Positions 1 to 7,727 of a stretch of DNA of 39,542 nt are shown piece after piece. Position 1 is the first letter of the stretch, and each line of letters begins with the position of its first letter. The notes under the pieces were generated by a model that saw nothing but the letters and a program-made list of their open reading frames with translations, had not been told where the DNA came from and did no database searches. Position numbers and translations under genes: made by a program. Location: contig JAQXCD010000066.1 of the NCBI GenBank assembly GCA_029252045.1, forward strand, positions 1-39,542, in the 5' to 3' direction. The DNA is from Sulfitobacter sp. (GTDB taxonomy: Bacteria; Pseudomonadota; Alphaproteobacteria; Rhodobacterales; Rhodobacteraceae).

Positions 1-38
1 AAGGCTGAGATTTCTATCGAATAACTATCTATGTGAAG

Positions 39-113
39 TGGCTGGGATGGTAGGATTCGAACCTACGGTACACTGTACCAAAAACAGTTGCCTTACCACT
101 TGGCTACATCCCA
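39..113 (-). tRNA. tRNA-Gln (anticodon TTG)
   Basis: Read on the minus strand, the stretch folds as a complete cloverleaf. The acceptor arms TGGGATG and CATCCCA pair over 7 bp, the D arm contains AGCC..GGTAAGGC, the anticodon stem ACTGT/ACAGT encloses the loop TTTTGGT with anticodon TTG, and the T arm is GTAGG-TTCGAAT-CCTAC. The discriminator base is G and the 3' CCA is encoded in the DNA (positions 39-41). Anticodon TTG reads glutamine CAA and, by wobble, CAG. It is the only tRNA seen in the window. Confidence 0.96.
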
Positions 114-135
114 ACGTGGGCTGGTAGATAGGACG

Positions 136-156
136 GGTTTGCGCGGGGCGCAAGCC
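136..156. terminator. Hairpin between mscS-like gene and tRNA-Gln
   Basis: A 9-bp stem (GGTTTGCGC / GCGCAAGCC, one G-T wobble) closes a 3-nt GGG loop. It lies downstream of the minus-strand channel gene and upstream of the tRNA. A short T-rich tail (TTTAT) follows only on the plus strand, so it may stop transcription with limited efficiency or act as an mRNA 3' end. Its role is inferred from position and structure. Confidence 0.35.
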
Positions 157-187
157 TTTATGTATCATTAAATTGGTAATCTTGAAG

Positions 188-1501
188 TTATTCCTGGTCT
201 GCGTTCGTGCGCAGCAAATCTAGATGATCTTCGGCACGCTCCAGATTGATTATGCGGGTCAGTTGTTTGTCCTCCAGCGCGTCGACATCCTGTGCGGGTG
301 GGGGCGGCATATCAGGCCCCTCAAAGGGCTCTGCGGGGGAGCCGGGTGCAGTGACCAGCCCGCCCTCGTGCAGGACGCGGTAGGCGGGGGCCTGTGCGGC
401 AATACCAGCAGTGTCATAGGACGCTTGAACCAGCCTGATTGCTTCGGAGCGTGCAAGGACGATGCTGGTGTCGTTCTGGTTGATCCAGCCGGCCATCCCC
501 ATATTCACCGAACTGTCACCAACCGATTCGATCCAGACCGAAGCCTGGGGTGTGGAAAGCACAAAGGGCAGACCCTCCAGCGTTATCAGGGCCAGGGATT
601 GAGCGTGGACCAGATCGGCGGCAGGGTCTACGCCCAACTCAAACGTAAACCGCCGCTCGGCGTTGCGTGAGAAGTTGACGATCCGGCTTTTGAAGACAGT
701 CGAATTGGGGATGCGGATGTGATTGCCGTCAAAGCTAAGCAGGATAGTGGCGCGCGATGTCAGGCGGATGACCTTGCCTGTGTCGCCTTCAATTTCCACC
801 GTGTCATTGGGGCGAAGGGGCTGGCGGATTGACAGCATGATTGACGCGATGAAATTTTCGACCGTGTCGCGCACCGCAAAACCGATGGCGAGGCCGACAA
901 TACCGGCCGCACCCAGAATGCCGGACAGAAGTGCGGTCGCGTTCACGATATCAAGAGCGGCCACCAGCCCGCCGATCACAAACGCCAGTCGCAGGATCTG
1001 ACGGTAAATGTCGGCGATAAAGGCGTTTGGGGCCAGCCTGTCCCAAGGCTGTTTGCGCCGTGCGATGGCGAAACCCAACAGGACAATGACCACAAACAAA
1101 CCCAGTGCAATCATCGCCAGCGGCAGAAAGGCAATCATCTGCTTCGCGCGGACCTTGAAGCGCTCAACAGCGGGGTTCAGGCGTTGCACGACATCCGTGG
1201 TTTCCGTCACTTCGTTCTCGATTGCCACCACACCTTCGACACGGCCCACCAATTCGTTCAGGCGTTGCGCAGTTGGCATATCCAGCGTGTTGCCCCGCAA
1301 CGTCACAATTCCCGAACTTACAGCGACGGTTATGTCGTCAAAGCCGTCCAGCTCTGCCAGAATGCCCCTGATCCGGACGGCAATCGCGGCGTCTTGCGTT
1401 ACACTGTCGGTGACGGTGATGGTACCGGTGGGTTGGCTTGCGGTCTGGGCCTGCGCGCCAAGCGGCATCGTCAAGCACAAAAGAAGAGCAAGAATGCGCA
1501 T
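188..1501 (-). CDS. MscS-family mechanosensitive channel with N-terminal BON domain
   Basis: Small-conductance mechanosensitive channel homologue of the inner membrane, expected to release solutes during hypo-osmotic shock. The 437-aa product begins with a signal-peptide-like segment (MRILALLLCLTMPLG), then a periplasmic BON domain at about residues 25-100 (the sequence VSSGIVTLRGN is typical). Two hydrophobic helices follow (about 125-148 and 170-190). The glycine/alanine-rich pore helix GILGAAGIVGLAIGFA then leads into the MscS beta domain (VEIEGDTGKV, IRIPNS). The chosen ATG at 1501 has AGAGG six bases upstream; an in-frame start at 1537 would add 12 residues before the signal peptide and lacks a good ribosome site. 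The C-terminal 40 residues are acidic and proline-rich. It appears to be a single-gene unit. Confidence 0.88.
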   Translation of the reverse strand: MRILALLLCLTMPLGAQAQTASQPTGTITVTDSVTQDAAIAVRIRGILAELDGFDDITVAVSSGIVTLRGNTLDMPTAQRLNELVGRVEGVVAIENEVTETTDVVQRLNPAVERFKVRAKQMIAFLPLAMIALGLFVVIVLLGFAIARRKQPWDRLAPNAFIADIYRQILRLAFVIGGLVAALDIVNATALLSGILGAAGIVGLAIGFAVRDTVENFIASIMLSIRQPLRPNDTVEIEGDTGKVIRLTSRATILLSFDGNHIRIPNSTVFKSRIVNFSRNAERRFTFELGVDPAADLVHAQSLALITLEGLPFVLSTPQASVWIESVGDSSVNMGMAGWINQNDTSIVLARSEAIRLVQASYDTAGIAAQAPAYRVLHEGGLVTAPGSPAEPFEGPDMPPPPAQDVDALEDKQLTRIINLERAEDHLDLLRTNADQE

Positions 1502-1582
1502 GAAACCTCTCATCAAAAAGGGCGGTCTGTAGGCCAAAGATTAGGGCCGCCTGCGAGAACATGCAATTCCGGCGCAAAGGGG

Positions 1583-2572
1583 TCAGGTGCAGTCCACCAA
1601 TATCGCCCCTGCGCGCCCGCCTGCCAGAACTGCGTCATGTGCTGCGGCGCACTTCTCTAGTGGATAGACTTGCGCCACCGGACATTTCAGTGCGCCTTCC
1701 GTCAGTGCGCTATGCAGCTGCGTGATACGCGTTTGCCGTTCAGCAAGCGGCAGCAAATAGATCAGAATGATATCCAGCGTTGCAGCTTTGAACAGCAAGG
1801 GACCAAAAGGCAGGGTCGGCGCCATTTCGATCTGGGAGCCATAGGCGGCAATGGTGCCGTTCGGGGCGATGACCTCTGTATTCATGGCTACGTTAGCGCC
1901 AAATTCGACCTCAAGAATACGTGCGACGGGCGCGCCACCGTTGGCGGCAAGGATGTCGGCGGCCAGCGTATCCGAGCGATAGTCCAGAACGCTATCGGCT
2001 CCCGCGGCTTTTACGCGATCCATATCGCGTGCGCTGCATGTAGCGATCACCTTTGCACCGGCCCAGGCGGCCAACTGCACGGCCAAATAGCCGACAGTGC
2101 CACCTCCGCCAGAGACCAGCAGGGTTTGCCCTGCAACGTCGCCACCACCAAATACGGCCTCAGCCGCCGTGAGGCCGGGTATGCCGAGGATGGCCCCTGT
2201 CTCAAGGCTGATCCCATCGGGGAGGGCAACTGCCTGATCGGCGGGCAGGGTGATGTGTGTAGACGCGGTGCCATATGCGCGCTGCCATTGGCCGTTCCAG
2301 ATCCAGACGCGGGTGCCGATGCGGTCGCGGTCCACGCCTGCGCCAACGGCTTCGATGGTGCCAGAGCCATCGCTGTGCGGTATTACCTGTGGGAAGGGCG
2401 GCTTGAGAACGCCGGGGCGGCTGCCCGCGCGGGCCTTGATGTCCGAAGGGTTCACACCTGAAAACGCCATCCGCACGGTTACTTCGCCTGCTGCCGGCTC
2501 CGGGGTGTCAAAGCTGGACAGGGTCAGCACATCGGCGGCAGCACCGAAACGGTCATAGGATATGGATTTCAT
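1583..2572 (-). CDS. NADPH:quinone reductase-like MDR oxidoreductase
   Basis: A 329-aa member of the medium-chain dehydrogenase/reductase superfamily, quinone oxidoreductase branch. The N-terminal GroES-like fold is visible (SGVNPSDIKARAG, then HSDGSGTIEAVGAGV). The cofactor domain carries the nucleotide-binding loop SGGGGTVGYLAVQLA. No catalytic or structural zinc cysteine cluster is present, which fits the zinc-free QOR-type reductases that reduce quinones or enones with NADPH. Length is normal for the family (about 320-340). The substrate cannot be read from sequence. It stands between the channel gene and the SH3 protein gene, all on the minus strand but with gaps of 63-81 bases, so cotranscription is possible but not evident. 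Confidence 0.85.
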   Translation of the reverse strand: MKSISYDRFGAAADVLTLSSFDTPEPAAGEVTVRMAFSGVNPSDIKARAGSRPGVLKPPFPQVIPHSDGSGTIEAVGAGVDRDRIGTRVWIWNGQWQRAYGTASTHITLPADQAVALPDGISLETGAILGIPGLTAAEAVFGGGDVAGQTLLVSGGGGTVGYLAVQLAAWAGAKVIATCSARDMDRVKAAGADSVLDYRSDTLAADILAANGGAPVARILEVEFGANVAMNTEVIAPNGTIAAYGSQIEMAPTLPFGPLLFKAATLDIILIYLLPLAERQTRITQLHSALTEGALKCPVAQVYPLEKCAAAHDAVLAGGRAGAILVDCT

Positions 2573-2636
2573 CAGGCAGGGTCCTTTGGATCAGGCAGGG
2601 AGTGCCCAGCATGATCCGAAAGACGCAGCGGTGCAA

Positions 2637-3173
2637 TCAGTCAAATACCTCAGTTGACTGCACACCCCAAAGCCGCGCCTTGGGCGCCCACCCTTTGAAG
2701 CCGCCTGACCGCAAAAGGCACCATTCCAGATTACACTCGCTGACGCGTGCAACCACGCCCAACTCTAGTGCTGCCACAACGGGTGCGGCGGGATCGGGGC
2801 GCGCATGCAGTGTCAGCATGTCTTTTTCGATCAGGACGGTGCGCGTGCCGGAAAGGAGCGAATAATGCACCCAACCGCCCATGCCGTCACGGTCTTCGAC
2901 GCGGCGCCAGTGACCGTGCTCGGCGGTGATGCGCAGCGGCATGTCGCGGCGCTTGAACACCCAGTCAATGCGGTGCGTCAGCGAAGGTCCGCGCCGCACG
3001 TTGCCCTCGGACGCTTTCATGGAGACAAAACGCGGGATAGGGCGGTTCGTCACTTTACCGGCATCGTCGTCATCGCTTGACGCGAGTACGGGGGTTGCAA
3101 AGCTGGTGGTCAGGATAACGGCAAGCGCGCCGAGAATGCCTGCGCCGATTTTGCGCATTTTTAATTTGTACAT
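2637..3173 (-). CDS. Secreted SH3-domain protein
   Basis: A 178-aa exported protein with an N-terminal signal peptide (hydrophobic run about residues 9-31 ending PVLAS) followed by an Asp-rich linker. The mature part has two bacterial SH3-like modules. The first (about 50-110) has the pattern ASEGNVRRGPS...W...GHWRRVED...GGWVH; the second (about 118-172) ends in WCLLRSGGFKGWAPK. Such modules usually bind cell-wall peptides or mediate envelope contacts; no catalytic domain is present. Two cysteines (CNLEWC) could form a periplasmic disulfide. The ATG at 3173 is used; an in-frame ATG at 3158 is an alternative. The gene is divergent from the 2-hydroxyacid dehydrogenase gene, with 129 bases between them. 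Confidence 0.8.
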   Translation of the reverse strand: MYKLKMRKIGAGILGALAVILTTSFATPVLASSDDDDAGKVTNRPIPRFVSMKASEGNVRRGPSLTHRIDWVFKRRDMPLRITAEHGHWRRVEDRDGMGGWVHYSLLSGTRTVLIEKDMLTLHARPDPAAPVVAALELGVVARVSECNLEWCLLRSGGFKGWAPKARLWGVQSTEVFD

Positions 3174-3302
3174 GATGTGCTGCCTGCACTGAATTTTATT
3201 GTTTTGGTCTTGCTCGGGAACGCGCGGGGTTCTTGTGCCTCGTCGCGTACTGGTTCACCATGCATCTACATGATGCCCACCGCCAAGTCCGGAGATTGAA
3301 TT

Positions 3303-4289
3303 ATGCCAAAACAACAGCTGAGTGTTGTAGTCACGCGACGGTTGCCAGAGGTCGTTGAGACGCGACTGGCCGAATTGTTCGATGTAAAACTGCGCGATAC
3401 CGATGCGCCGATGACGCGACAGGAGCTGGCAGAGGCCATCAAGACCTGTGACGTTCTGGTCCCGACCATCACCGATCAGATCGACAATGCGTTGATTTCG
3501 CAGGCAGGCGGGCGGCTGAAGCTGATCGCCAATTACGGTGCAGGGGTCGATCACATCGACGTGGCCACTGCGCGCCAGCAAGGTGTGCTTGTGTCGAACA
3601 CGCCCGGCGTGCTGACGGAAGATACAGCCGACATGACGATGGCGTTGCTGTTGGCCGTGACGCGGCGGATGCCGGAAGGCATGGCCAAGATGCAAAAAGG
3701 CGAATGGGACGGCTGGGCGCCCAATGCCTTGTTGGGCGGGCGAATTTCGGGCCGCCGCCTGGGTATCCTTGGTATGGGCCGGATCGGGCAGGCGGTGGCG
3801 CGCCGCGCAGCGGCCTTTGGTATGCAAATCCACTATCACAACCGCCGCCGCTTGCGCCCCGAAATCGAACAGGCTTTGGGCGCTACCTATTGGGAAAGCC
3901 TCGACCAGATGGTTGCGCGTATGGATGTCATGTCGGTCAACTGCCCGCACACGCCATCCACGTTCCATCTGATGAACGCGCGGCGGCTCAAGCTGATGAA
4001 GCCAGAAGCGGTGATTGTGAATACCTCTCGAGGGGAGGTGATCGACGAGAACGCGCTGACGCGTATGCTGCGCGCGGGCGAGCTGAAAGGTGCGGGGCTG
4101 GACGTCTACGAACACGGTGTGGAGATCAACCCGCGTCTGCGGGAGTTGGATAACGTCGTGCTGCTGCCGCACATGGGTTCCGCCACGCTGGAAGGGCGAA
4201 TCGAGATGGGTGAGAAAGTGATTATCAACATCAAGACTTTTGATGATGGCCACCGACCACCGGATCAGGTTGTGCCGTCGATGCTTTGA
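3303..4289 (+). CDS. D-2-hydroxyacid dehydrogenase (glyoxylate/hydroxypyruvate reductase-like)
   Basis: A 328-aa NAD(P)H-dependent 2-hydroxyacid dehydrogenase, closest in pattern to GyaR/GhrB glyoxylate reductases. The Rossmann loop GILGMGRIG lies at about residues 154-162. The substrate-binding stretch NYGAGVDHID, the catalytic arginine R243 (NTSRGE) and the catalytic histidine H290 (LPHMGS) are present. The third member of the classic Arg-Glu-His triad seems missing: where family members have FExEP, this protein has DVYEHGV, putting Gly272 at the usual Glu position. The ATG at 3303 has GGAGA seven bases upstream. The gene precedes ggt on the same strand. Reduction of glyoxylate or hydroxypyruvate is the likely reaction, but the altered residue makes activity and substrate uncertain. 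Confidence 0.86.
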   Translation: MPKQQLSVVVTRRLPEVVETRLAELFDVKLRDTDAPMTRQELAEAIKTCDVLVPTITDQIDNALISQAGGRLKLIANYGAGVDHIDVATARQQGVLVSNTPGVLTEDTADMTMALLLAVTRRMPEGMAKMQKGEWDGWAPNALLGGRISGRRLGILGMGRIGQAVARRAAAFGMQIHYHNRRRLRPEIEQALGATYWESLDQMVARMDVMSVNCPHTPSTFHLMNARRLKLMKPEAVIVNTSRGEVIDENALTRMLRAGELKGAGLDVYEHGVEINPRLRELDNVVLLPHMGSATLEGRIEMGEKVIINIKTFDDGHRPPDQVVPSML

Positions 4290-4361
4290 TATCGTTCTGC
4301 GGTGATTGTTGCTGGGACGGGAGAGTTTAGGGGCACAATGAAGATCAGCAGGGAGAAAGCG

Positions 4362-6140
4362 ATGCGCAGGGTTTTGACGGGTTTGTTTATGACGCTTGCG
4401 GGGGCTGTGGGGGCGCAACAGGCGGCAGATGCCGTGGCGCCCGAAGCTGCAAGTGTTGGCGCGTTTCAAAGCCTGTCGCCCGAGATTGCGCAGGCACTTG
4501 CGGTGAAGGCCGCGGGCAAGTCTGTCGAGGCGGATAGCTGGATGGTCGTTGCTGCGAATCCCCATGCGGTTAAGGCGGGCGCCGATATTTTGGCGGCGGG
4601 CGGTACAGCAGCGGACGCGCTGGTGGCTGTGCAGGTCATGCTGGGGCTGGTGGAGCCGCAAAGCTCTGGTTTGGGCGGGGGTGCGTTTTTGATATGGTAT
4701 GATGCGCACACTGGTGCGCTGACGACTTTTGACGGGCGCGAAACGGCCCCTTTGGCGGTGACGCCGCGGCTGTTTCAGGATGCTGCGGGCGCTCCGCTGA
4801 AGTTCTTTGATGCTGTTGTGGGGGGGCGATCAGTCGGGACGCCGGGCACGCCCGCGTTGCTGGCGGAAGTTCATGCGCGCTACGGGACGCAGAACTGGGC
4901 CAATCTGCTGGCACCTGCGCGGGAGTTGGCCGGAGCAGGTTTCCCCGTTAGCCCGCGTTTGGCGCAACTTGTGGCCGAGGATGCGGAGCGGTTGGCAAGT
5001 TCGGAGACAACGGCTGCCTACTTTCTGCCGGAGGGGCGACCGATTGCGGCGGGCGAGACATTGGTGAACCTGCCCTATGCACAGACGCTGGATGTTTTGG
5101 CGACGCAAGGTGTTGCTGCGTTTTATGCGGGTGATTTAGCGCGCTCGATCGTCGCAACTGTGCAAGGAGCCAAAGGCAATCCCGGCGTTCTGTCGGAGGT
5201 TGATCTGGCGGTTTACCGCGTTAAAGAGCGGCCTGCCGTTTGTGCCAGCTACCGCGCGCATGAGGTTTGCGGCATGGGGCCGCCTTCGTCGGGAGCCATT
5301 GCCGTGGGACAGACACTGGTCCTGCTGGAGGGATTTGATCTGAGCGCGGGGCCGGATGATGTGACCGTGCGCCGCCTGATCGGGGATGCGTCGCGGCTCG
5401 CCTTTGCGGATCGCGGGCGCTATGTCGCTGATAGCGATTATGTGCCTGTGCCCGTGGCGGGGCTGTTGGATACGGAATATCTGTCCGAGCGTGCCGAACT
5501 GTTGGCGGGGGATGACGCCCTGCCGGAAGTGACCGCTGGTGCGCCGGAGTTTGACCATGCGTTGAACTGGACGGACGATGAAGCAATCGAGCTGCCATCG
5601 ACCTCGCATATCTCCATCGTCGACAGCTTTGGTAACGTGGCGTCGATGACCACCACCATCGAGAACGGCTTTGGCAGCCGCTTGATGGTGGGAGGATTTC
5701 TGCTCAATAACGAACTGACGGATTTTTCGTTTCGCAGTCACAAGGACGGTGTACCAATTGCCAATCGGGTTGAGCCGGGCAAGCGGCCCCGTTCCTCTAT
5801 GGCGCCGACGATTGTGATGAAGGATGGCGCTCCAGTGATTGTGGCGGGGTCGCCAGGGGGGAGCCGGATTATCGGGTATACGGCTCAATCGATCATCGCG
5901 ATGATCGATTGGGGAATGGACCCGCAGGCGGCGGCGGCACTGCCCCATGCCATTAATCGTTTTGGAACTTATGATCTAGAGGAAGGGACCTCTGCCGCAA
6001 ACCTCGCGGATACATTAGGTGCCATTGGCTATGAGACAAAGGCAGCGGCGCTTACGTCTGGACTGCATTTGATTGCAATTGGTGATGGATTGCGCGGTGG
6101 GGCCGACCCACGCCGAGAAGGCATCGCATTGGGAGAGTAA
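4362..6140 (+). CDS. ggt: Gamma-glutamyltransferase, exported
   Basis: Gamma-glutamyltranspeptidase, an Ntn hydrolase that cleaves or transfers the gamma-glutamyl group of glutathione and related compounds in the periplasm. The proenzyme is 592 aa. A signal peptide (MRRVLTGLFMTLAGAVGA) is followed by the large subunit (SGLGGGAFLIWYD; FDGRETAP, with the substrate-binding arginine). Self-cleavage should occur before the threonine in PSTSHISIVD (codon at 5601, about Thr414), giving the small subunit, where PGKRPRSSMAPTIV and GSPGGSRI line the active site. The ATG at 4362 has AGGGAG six bases upstream and directly starts the signal peptide; ATG 4338 and GTG 4302 are upstream in-frame alternatives. 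The next gene begins three bases after the stop, suggesting an operon. Confidence 0.92.
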   Translation: MRRVLTGLFMTLAGAVGAQQAADAVAPEAASVGAFQSLSPEIAQALAVKAAGKSVEADSWMVVAANPHAVKAGADILAAGGTAADALVAVQVMLGLVEPQSSGLGGGAFLIWYDAHTGALTTFDGRETAPLAVTPRLFQDAAGAPLKFFDAVVGGRSVGTPGTPALLAEVHARYGTQNWANLLAPARELAGAGFPVSPRLAQLVAEDAERLASSETTAAYFLPEGRPIAAGETLVNLPYAQTLDVLATQGVAAFYAGDLARSIVATVQGAKGNPGVLSEVDLAVYRVKERPAVCASYRAHEVCGMGPPSSGAIAVGQTLVLLEGFDLSAGPDDVTVRRLIGDASRLAFADRGRYVADSDYVPVPVAGLLDTEYLSERAELLAGDDALPEVTAGAPEFDHALNWTDDEAIELPSTSHISIVDSFGNVASMTTTIENGFGSRLMVGGFLLNNELTDFSFRSHKDGVPIANRVEPGKRPRSSMAPTIVMKDGAPVIVAGSPGGSRIIGYTAQSIIAMIDWGMDPQAAAALPHAINRFGTYDLEEGTSAANLADTLGAIGYETKAAALTSGLHLIAIGDGLRGGADPRREGIALGE

Positions 6141-6143
6141 AAC

Positions 6144-7544
6144 ATGGTTCAGGCAACGGCGCTTACGCGCAATGAAGATGGTATCGGGCTGGCGCTTGGT
6201 ATCTTGAAGCAACAATTCGGAGAGCGGTTCCAGACCGGTGCGTCGATCCGTGAGCAGCATGCGCACACGACGACATGGATCATGAACCAGCCGCCGGATG
6301 GTGTGGTCTTTGCGCAGTCTACGCAGGAAGTGTCCGAGATTGTGAAGGCCTGTGCCGCGCATGATGTGCCGATCATTGCGTTCGGCACCGGCACCTCGTT
6401 GGAAGGGCAAGTCAACGCGCCTGCGGGCGGGATAAGCATTGACGTCAGCCAGATGAATAAGGTGCTGGAGGTAAATGCGGGCGATCTGGATTGTCGTGTG
6501 CAGCCGGGTGTGACGCGGATGGCCTTGAACACCCATCTGCGTGATCAAGGGTTGTTCTTCCCGATTGATCCCGGGGCCGATGCCAGCATTGGCGGCATGG
6601 CCGCAACGCGTGCCTCGGGCACCAATGCAGTGCGCTATGGCACGATGAAAGACAACGTGCTGAGTTTGGAAGTTGTGCTGCCGAATGGTGAAATTATCCG
6701 CACGGCCAGCCGCGCGCGCAAGTCCTCGGCAGGGTATGACCTGACGCGCCTGATGGTCGGTTCCGAAGGCACGTTGGGCATCATCACGGAAGTCACGCTG
6801 CGCCTTCAGGGTATTCCGGAAGCCATTTCTGCGGCCAGTTGCTCGTTCCCGACAGTAGAGGCTGCATGTGAGGCTGTGATGGCGGTGATCCAATACGGTT
6901 TGCCTGTCGCGCGGATCGAGTTACTGGATGCTTTGGTGGTGAAGGCGGTGAATGCCTATTCAAAGCTGACCCTGCCGGAGACGCCTTTGTTGCTGCTGGA
7001 GTTCCACGGCTCGGACGCAGGGGTTGCCGAACAGGCCGAAACCTTTGGCGCACTGGCGGCGGAATTTGGCGGCACGGGCTATGCCGCGACCACCACAGCC
7101 GAGGAGCGCAACAAGCTGTGGCAAGCACGACATGACGCTTATTGGGCCATGCTTGCCCTGCGGCCGGGGTCCAAGGCTGTGGCCACGGATGTCTGTGTGC
7201 CAATCTCCAAACTGGCTGAGGCCGTTGTCGGGGCCAATAACAAAGCTGCCGAATTGGGGTTGATTGCACCCGTTGTTGGCCACGCAGGTGACGGCAATTT
7301 CCACGCATCGTTGTTGCTGGATATGGATAACCCTGTAGAGGTCGCAAACGCGGAAATCTATGTCAGTTGGCTAAATGATCAAGCCATCGCGCTGGGCGGT
7401 ACCTGCACGGGTGAGCACGGGATCGGGCAGGGTAAACGCCCCTATCTGGTCAAAGAATTGGGCGGCGCCGTTGATGTAATGGTGGCGATCAAACAAGCGC
7501 TGGACCCGCAAGGCATCATGAACCCCGGCAAGATTTTACCCTGA
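6144..7544 (+). CDS. FAD-linked D-lactate/glycolate-type dehydrogenase
   Basis: A 466-aa flavoprotein of the GlcD/D-lactate dehydrogenase (cytochrome-type) family, which oxidises D-2-hydroxyacids and passes electrons to the respiratory chain. The FAD-binding-4 domain occupies about residues 45-225 (FGTGTSLEGQ, PGADASIGGMAATRASGTN, SSAGYDLTRLMVGSEGTLG). The FAD-oxidase C-terminal domain contains the metal/active-site histidine motifs GHAGDGNFH and GEHGIGQGK. Length fits the single-chain D-lactate dehydrogenases (LDHD/Dld1 type) rather than three-subunit glycolate oxidase, as no glcE or glcF follows. It starts three bases after ggt, so the two are probably cotranscribed. Substrate is inferred only as a D-2-hydroxyacid; the upstream 2-hydroxyacid dehydrogenase suggests related chemistry. 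Confidence 0.87.
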   Translation: MVQATALTRNEDGIGLALGILKQQFGERFQTGASIREQHAHTTTWIMNQPPDGVVFAQSTQEVSEIVKACAAHDVPIIAFGTGTSLEGQVNAPAGGISIDVSQMNKVLEVNAGDLDCRVQPGVTRMALNTHLRDQGLFFPIDPGADASIGGMAATRASGTNAVRYGTMKDNVLSLEVVLPNGEIIRTASRARKSSAGYDLTRLMVGSEGTLGIITEVTLRLQGIPEAISAASCSFPTVEAACEAVMAVIQYGLPVARIELLDALVVKAVNAYSKLTLPETPLLLLEFHGSDAGVAEQAETFGALAAEFGGTGYAATTTAEERNKLWQARHDAYWAMLALRPGSKAVATDVCVPISKLAEAVVGANNKAAELGLIAPVVGHAGDGNFHASLLLDMDNPVEVANAEIYVSWLNDQAIALGGTCTGEHGIGQGKRPYLVKELGGAVDVMVAIKQALDPQGIMNPGKILP

Positions 7545-7548
7545 AGCG

Positions 7549-7620
7549 AAGGGGGAGGGGCGCTGCCCCATCCTTGCCCAGGGGAAAGGACCCCCGGAGG
7601 ATTTAAGGCCAAATAAGATA
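7549..7620 (+). other. GC-rich intergenic hairpin element
   Basis: Directly after the dehydrogenase stop codon lies a G-rich run, a short hairpin GGGGC-GCT-GCCCC (7557-7569), a second nested inverted repeat (TCCTT...AAGGA, 7571-7590), then CCCCCGGAGGATTTAAGGCC. The arrangement of a G/C palindrome followed by CCCCCGGAG-ATTT-GGCC resembles a repetitive element recalled from between roseobacter genes; this is from memory and only one copy is present here. It may also act as the transcription end of the ggt operon. Bases 7621-7727 up to the next gene show nothing further. Confidence 0.35.
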
Positions 7621-7727
7621 GGCATGCCGAAGAGGTCGGTTTTCTACTCTGTCCCGTCGCGCCTTGGCTTCGGTTTTAGTTGGCTGGCGATAGAACGGAG
7701 CAAACGCGCGCAAAAGGGAATCGTGTC

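Noticed and set aside
3255-4709. 484-codon minus-strand frame across the hydroxyacid dehydrogenase and ggt start
   Set aside because: It spans two genuine genes and their intergenic region and has low-complexity His/Arg composition.
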